A program made the position numbers and the translations under genes. Below the pieces are notes generated by a model. The model made no database searches. It was not told the origin of the DNA and saw nothing but the letters and a program-made list of their open reading frames with translations. DNA of 64,000 nucleotides from contig CALCNX010000074.1 in assembly GCA_937899715.1 (NCBI GenBank), positions 11,776 through 75,775 of the forward strand. The letters are read 5' to 3'. Source of the DNA: an uncultured bacterium. Its GTDB lineage: Bacteria > Bacteroidota > Ignavibacteria > Kapaibacteriales > UBA4661. Positions 61,575 to 64,000 of this stretch are shown one piece after another. Positions within the stretch are counted from its first letter, which is position 1, and every line of letters begins with the position of its first letter.

Positions 61575-62507
61575 TGAAGTTGTTTAACATTTTCTGAAAA
61601 AACACAGGAACTCCCATGTCATCGTCGGAGAAGGATATTTCTGACGTATTCTTCACCATATCAACTGGCAATGGAAGTCCTGTCATCGTCAAGTATTGCA
61701 AGCTATATTATTCCTCAGTTGAGTGTCGGCTCACGCGGCAAAACCGATGAAGTACCAACTGAGGGTATCGTTCAAGCAATTTTGTATCGGCTCAAAACCG
61801 GTTGTCAGTGGCGATTTCTGCCCCTCAAGCAGTTCTTTGGCGAAAAGCCCTACAGCTGGTCAAGCGTCTATCATCATTATAGTCGATGGATTCAGGATGG
61901 TTCGTGGCAGAAGGTGTTTGTGAACCTCCTTCGGACGCATCCTCGGAACATTGACCTCAGCTCTGCTCAGTTGGATGCCTCGCATACACCAGCCAAACGA
62001 GGCGGACAATCTGTGGGGTATCAAAAGCGGAAGCGATGCAAAACAACCACCATCACTGTTCTGACCGATACCAATGGTACACCGCTGAGTTTTGCCACTC
62101 CCAGAAGTGGTGAACATCACGATTCCTTTGAAATCGAAGCGGTACTCCGCGAGATCATCACCTTGCTCCTCAAAGCTGACATTGATGTTCACGGTATTTT
62201 CCTCAATGCTGATGCGGCTTTTGATACTTCCGTTGTGCGTTCGGTCTTGGCAGAGTTCGGTATCGAAGCCAATATCCCGATGAATCCACGCAATGACATT
62301 GCTCAAGAACGCGATGAATACTTTGACAATGAACTCTACAAGCGACGAACGGTCATTGAGCATACCTTTGAGTGGCTTGACGGCTTTAAGGGCTTACTTA
62401 TTCGCTATGAAACCAAGCTCAAGAACTGGACGGCGATGAATGTCATCGGCTTTATCCTCATCTTCATCCGCAGAATCCTTACAGAACAAAAATGTTAAAC
62501 AACTTCA
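61575..62507. mobile_element. complete IS5-family insertion sequence, 933 bases
   Basis: It is bounded by perfect 19-base terminal inverted repeats, TGAAGTTGTTTAACATTTT at 61575-61593 and its complement at 62489-62507, and encodes one transposase. The right end disrupts a minus-strand gene at 62508. The flanking bases (CCT on the left, CTAG on the right) do not form an obvious direct repeat, so a target-site duplication is not confirmed. Confidence 0.88.
61671..62498 (+). CDS. IS5-family transposase
   Basis: The 275-residue protein has the DUF4096-type N-terminus (AILYRLKTGCQWRFLP, WSSVYHHYSRW) and a DDE domain. The first Asp is in LDASHTPAKRGG, the second in LNADAAFDT, and the catalytic Glu in RRTVIEHTFEWLDGFKGLLIRY-type sequence near residue 240. 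The frame stays open upstream to the left terminal repeat without an ATG, so a slightly longer protein with an alternative start is possible. The gene appears intact. Confidence 0.93.
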   Translation: MEVLSSSSIASYIIPQLSVGSRGKTDEVPTEGIVQAILYRLKTGCQWRFLPLKQFFGEKPYSWSSVYHHYSRWIQDGSWQKVFVNLLRTHPRNIDLSSAQLDASHTPAKRGGQSVGYQKRKRCKTTTITVLTDTNGTPLSFATPRSGEHHDSFEIEAVLREIITLLLKADIDVHGIFLNADAAFDTSVVRSVLAEFGIEANIPMNPRNDIAQERDEYFDNELYKRRTVIEHTFEWLDGFKGLLIRYETKLKNWTAMNVIGFILIFIRRILTEQKC

Positions 62508-62862
62508 CTAGATAAGGTAGTTGCAGTGTGTTATCTGTTGGTATTCTTTCAACTAGCCACTTTTCTAATGGTGCATTCCTTTCTGGTTTGTTTTTGCCAG
62601 CTGGTTTGCAATAATACAAAGGGGTCAATTCTTTTTCTTCTTCAATACTGAAACTCAACTTCGAGCTGTAAGCAACCTGAGTGTTGAACTTATTCCAATC
62701 ATGATTTGATTGCAGTTGTTTATTCAGTAATTTAGTTTGTTTACCCGCAAATCTTGCTTGAATACCTGCAAAAATTAGGCTTGCCAAGCCCAAAATTTGA
62801 AGGATTCGAGTACAAGTTAGTACGGCTGTTGGATAATCCTTAAATGCCTCGTGCATAGCCAC
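62508..62862 (-). pseudogene. membrane-protein gene truncated by the IS element
   Basis: From ATG 62862 the frame gives 118 native codons with one membrane helix at about 15-38 (ILQILGLASLIFAGIQARF), then a soluble charged part. At 62508 it enters the insertion sequence and stops 9 codons later at 62479. No convincing continuation is found on the other side of the element. Proteins with one N-terminal helix and a KQTKLLNKQLQ stretch occur next to restriction and defence genes as hypothetical proteins; function unknown. Confidence 0.7.
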
Positions 62863-62879
62863 CTCTTGAATTTATTTTG

Positions 62880-63659
62880 TTATGGTTGTGCGTAAATGCG
62901 CTGACCTTTTTTTGCGTTCTGCCAGCCGATCGAATGAACGACTTTTCTTTCAGGATTGACTATCTGGATAGTATCGGCATTGTTATTGAGCCATGCTGGG
63001 ATTTTGTATTTTATCTCAAGGAGCATATTTGAAGAGTAGGCTACGTTTGGAAATAACTGCTCTTGTTTGCCACTTGTGTTGCGAATTTTCCAATCTTTGC
63101 CGAATACCGTTGTGTCTGAAATGTTATGGATAACAATAGCTTCGTTCTCTGCCTCAGTGCCTTCGGGGTTTGGCAATACACTCTCAAGAACAAATGGCGT
63201 ATTTTGCGGCTTCGGGAATCCATATATAGAAGTTTTATACACTTGCCACGAGACTGTTTGTACTTCTTTACCGTCACTACTAACCAACGAAACAAAACCG
63301 TTGGCGGTGTCAAGGAAGTTGGGTTCCTCAGGGGCAAAATAAATTATCCCTCGCGCTGGTACTAGTATGCGGTCATTACTAAATATGAACTCACGCCCAT
63401 TTGTAGAGCGTATGCGCCAATTATAGGGCGCAAAATCGGAATCGCTGGTGTTCACAAGTCCAATGCCCCACCTTGAAATAGGGCTGTTGTTATTAGATGT
63501 GGTAGGAGCAATAATGACCGAATTGACATACAATATCCGTATAGGATACTTGGCATCTACTACTTGCGGGGTGTATGTTTGCGTAACGGCTTTGCTGTTA
63601 TCTGGGCTATTTGTTGTGCAGCCGGAGAGAAGTAACAAGAACAGGAGAAGTTTTTTCAT
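62880..63659 (-). CDS. lamin-tail-domain lipoprotein
   Basis: From the ATG at 63659 this is 259 residues. The lipoprotein signal is MKKLLLFLLLLSGC, with acylated Cys14. The C-terminal half carries a lamin tail (LTD)-like beta-sandwich: LPNPEGTEAENEAIVIHN, WKIRNTSGKQ, and ending VHSIGWQNAKKGQ. LTD domains in bacteria often occur on secreted nucleases or surface proteins, and here stand alone. It overlaps the stop of the upstream small protein gene by one base (TAATG). Confidence 0.85.
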   Translation of the reverse strand: MKKLLLFLLLLSGCTTNSPDNSKAVTQTYTPQVVDAKYPIRILYVNSVIIAPTTSNNNSPISRWGIGLVNTSDSDFAPYNWRIRSTNGREFIFSNDRILVPARGIIYFAPEEPNFLDTANGFVSLVSSDGKEVQTVSWQVYKTSIYGFPKPQNTPFVLESVLPNPEGTEAENEAIVIHNISDTTVFGKDWKIRNTSGKQEQLFPNVAYSSNMLLEIKYKIPAWLNNNADTIQIVNPERKVVHSIGWQNAKKGQRIYAQP

Positions 63660-63868
63660 TAGTTGCACTCCACGTAAACTTTGCGATAACCCATGCCCTG
63701 CGGCATGATGTAAAAGCATTTGCCTGTGTCTCGGTCTTTATAGATTGTTCGACCTGTTTTGTCAGTGCGAACGCTGTCACTGTTCTCAGAGCCTTTCTTT
63801 TTTTGAGCAAGGCAGATAAACGGCATTGAGCATAAAGCAAAAACTGCCAGAAATAGAAATTTCTTCAT
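63659..63868 (-). CDS. small secreted protein
   Basis: From the ATG at 63868 this is 69 residues with a signal peptide (MKKFLFLAVFALCSMPFICLAQ). The short mature part is charged, with KTGRTIYKDRDTGKCFYIMP and two Cys. Coupled by a TAATG junction to the lamin-tail lipoprotein gene, so the two probably act together at the cell envelope. Family unknown. Confidence 0.75.
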   Translation of the reverse strand: MKKFLFLAVFALCSMPFICLAQKKKGSENSDSVRTDKTGRTIYKDRDTGKCFYIMPQGMGYRKVYVECN

Positions 63869-63944
63869 ACAAACCCTTCCAGAAATAAGGAGATAAAAAA
63901 TAGAATTATGCGATGCTAGGGGATTTCCTTTTTGGCTCAAATAA

Positions 63945-64000
63945 CCTAAGAGTCTGTTTGGAAAGTCATTTTTTCGCCAATCTCCTGAGCAAAAGTCGAA
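63945..64000. repeat. end of a second MITE-like or IS element, cut by the window edge
   Basis: CCTAAGAGTCTGTTTGGAAAG (63945-63965) matches the terminal repeat of the element at 54788 at 18 of 21 positions (to the left end as written). The following bases differ, so this could be the end of a related IS rather than the same MITE. Confidence 0.5.

Overview
The window reads as chromosomal DNA of a Gram-negative member of the Bacteroidota/Chlorobiota (FCB) group, perhaps a Kapabacteria- or Ignavibacteria-like lineage. The evidence is two proteins with type IX secretion (T9SS) C-terminal sorting domains, a Reg_prop/Y_Y_Y sensor, a DUF5686 outer-membrane protein, a PD40-propeller/beta-barrel protein, a CrtZ-type hydroxylase, and mostly weak Shine-Dalgarno sequences with occasional TAnnTTTG-like octamers. 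The exact phylum is inference. No rRNA, tRNA or CRISPR array was seen.

Layout. 1-4638 (minus strand): a haloalkane-dehalogenase-like hydrolase cut by the window edge, its TetR regulator with a strong operator palindrome, then mog, rnhB, a coiled-coil PD-(D/E)XK protein, folE and a 6-pyruvoyl-tetrahydropterin synthase homologue. 4872-10877: a large propeller/barrel outer-membrane protein, a lysozyme-like lipoprotein and a RodZ-like protein. 11104-20270 (plus strand): heparinase II/III-like protein, DUF6580 membrane protein, leucine-rich repeat protein, YggS, purine nucleoside phosphorylase, a YncE-like lipoprotein, CheV and DinB. 20289-24777: pta, then moaD and moaE interleaved with two toxin-antitoxin modules, a scramblase-like protein, and a third toxin-antitoxin module whose TumE-type toxin carries an in-frame stop. 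24877-29461: two secreted BNR/Asp-box proteins, convergent. 29570: a group II truncated haemoglobin.

30310-40397 is the most interesting region. It is a Sia-like partner-switching cassette: two tandemly duplicated TPR-SpoIIE phosphatases, a SiaB-type kinase, a SiaC-type phosphoprotein, and a 1306-residue Reg_prop/Y_Y_Y-GAF-SpoIIE phosphatase. Three different sensory inputs could therefore converge on one phosphoprotein. No diguanylate cyclase (SiaD) is present, so the output is open. One of the three phosphatases has Asn in place of a predicted metal-binding Asp.

40448-43936: three tandem alpha/beta hydrolases. 44304-47465: a DUF4397 T9SS cargo protein. 47865-50688: a histidine kinase/response regulator pair. 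50725-54693: a P2-type cation ATPase grouped with a GPP34 (GOLPH3-like) protein and a small membrane protein. 54788-54949: a MITE-like element. 54958-57829: universal stress protein, carotenoid hydroxylase and a chemoreceptor. 58260-61112: a DUF5686 outer-membrane protein. 61575-62507: a complete IS5-family element that truncates a small membrane-protein gene, followed by two small envelope proteins and one end of a second MITE-like repeat at the window edge.
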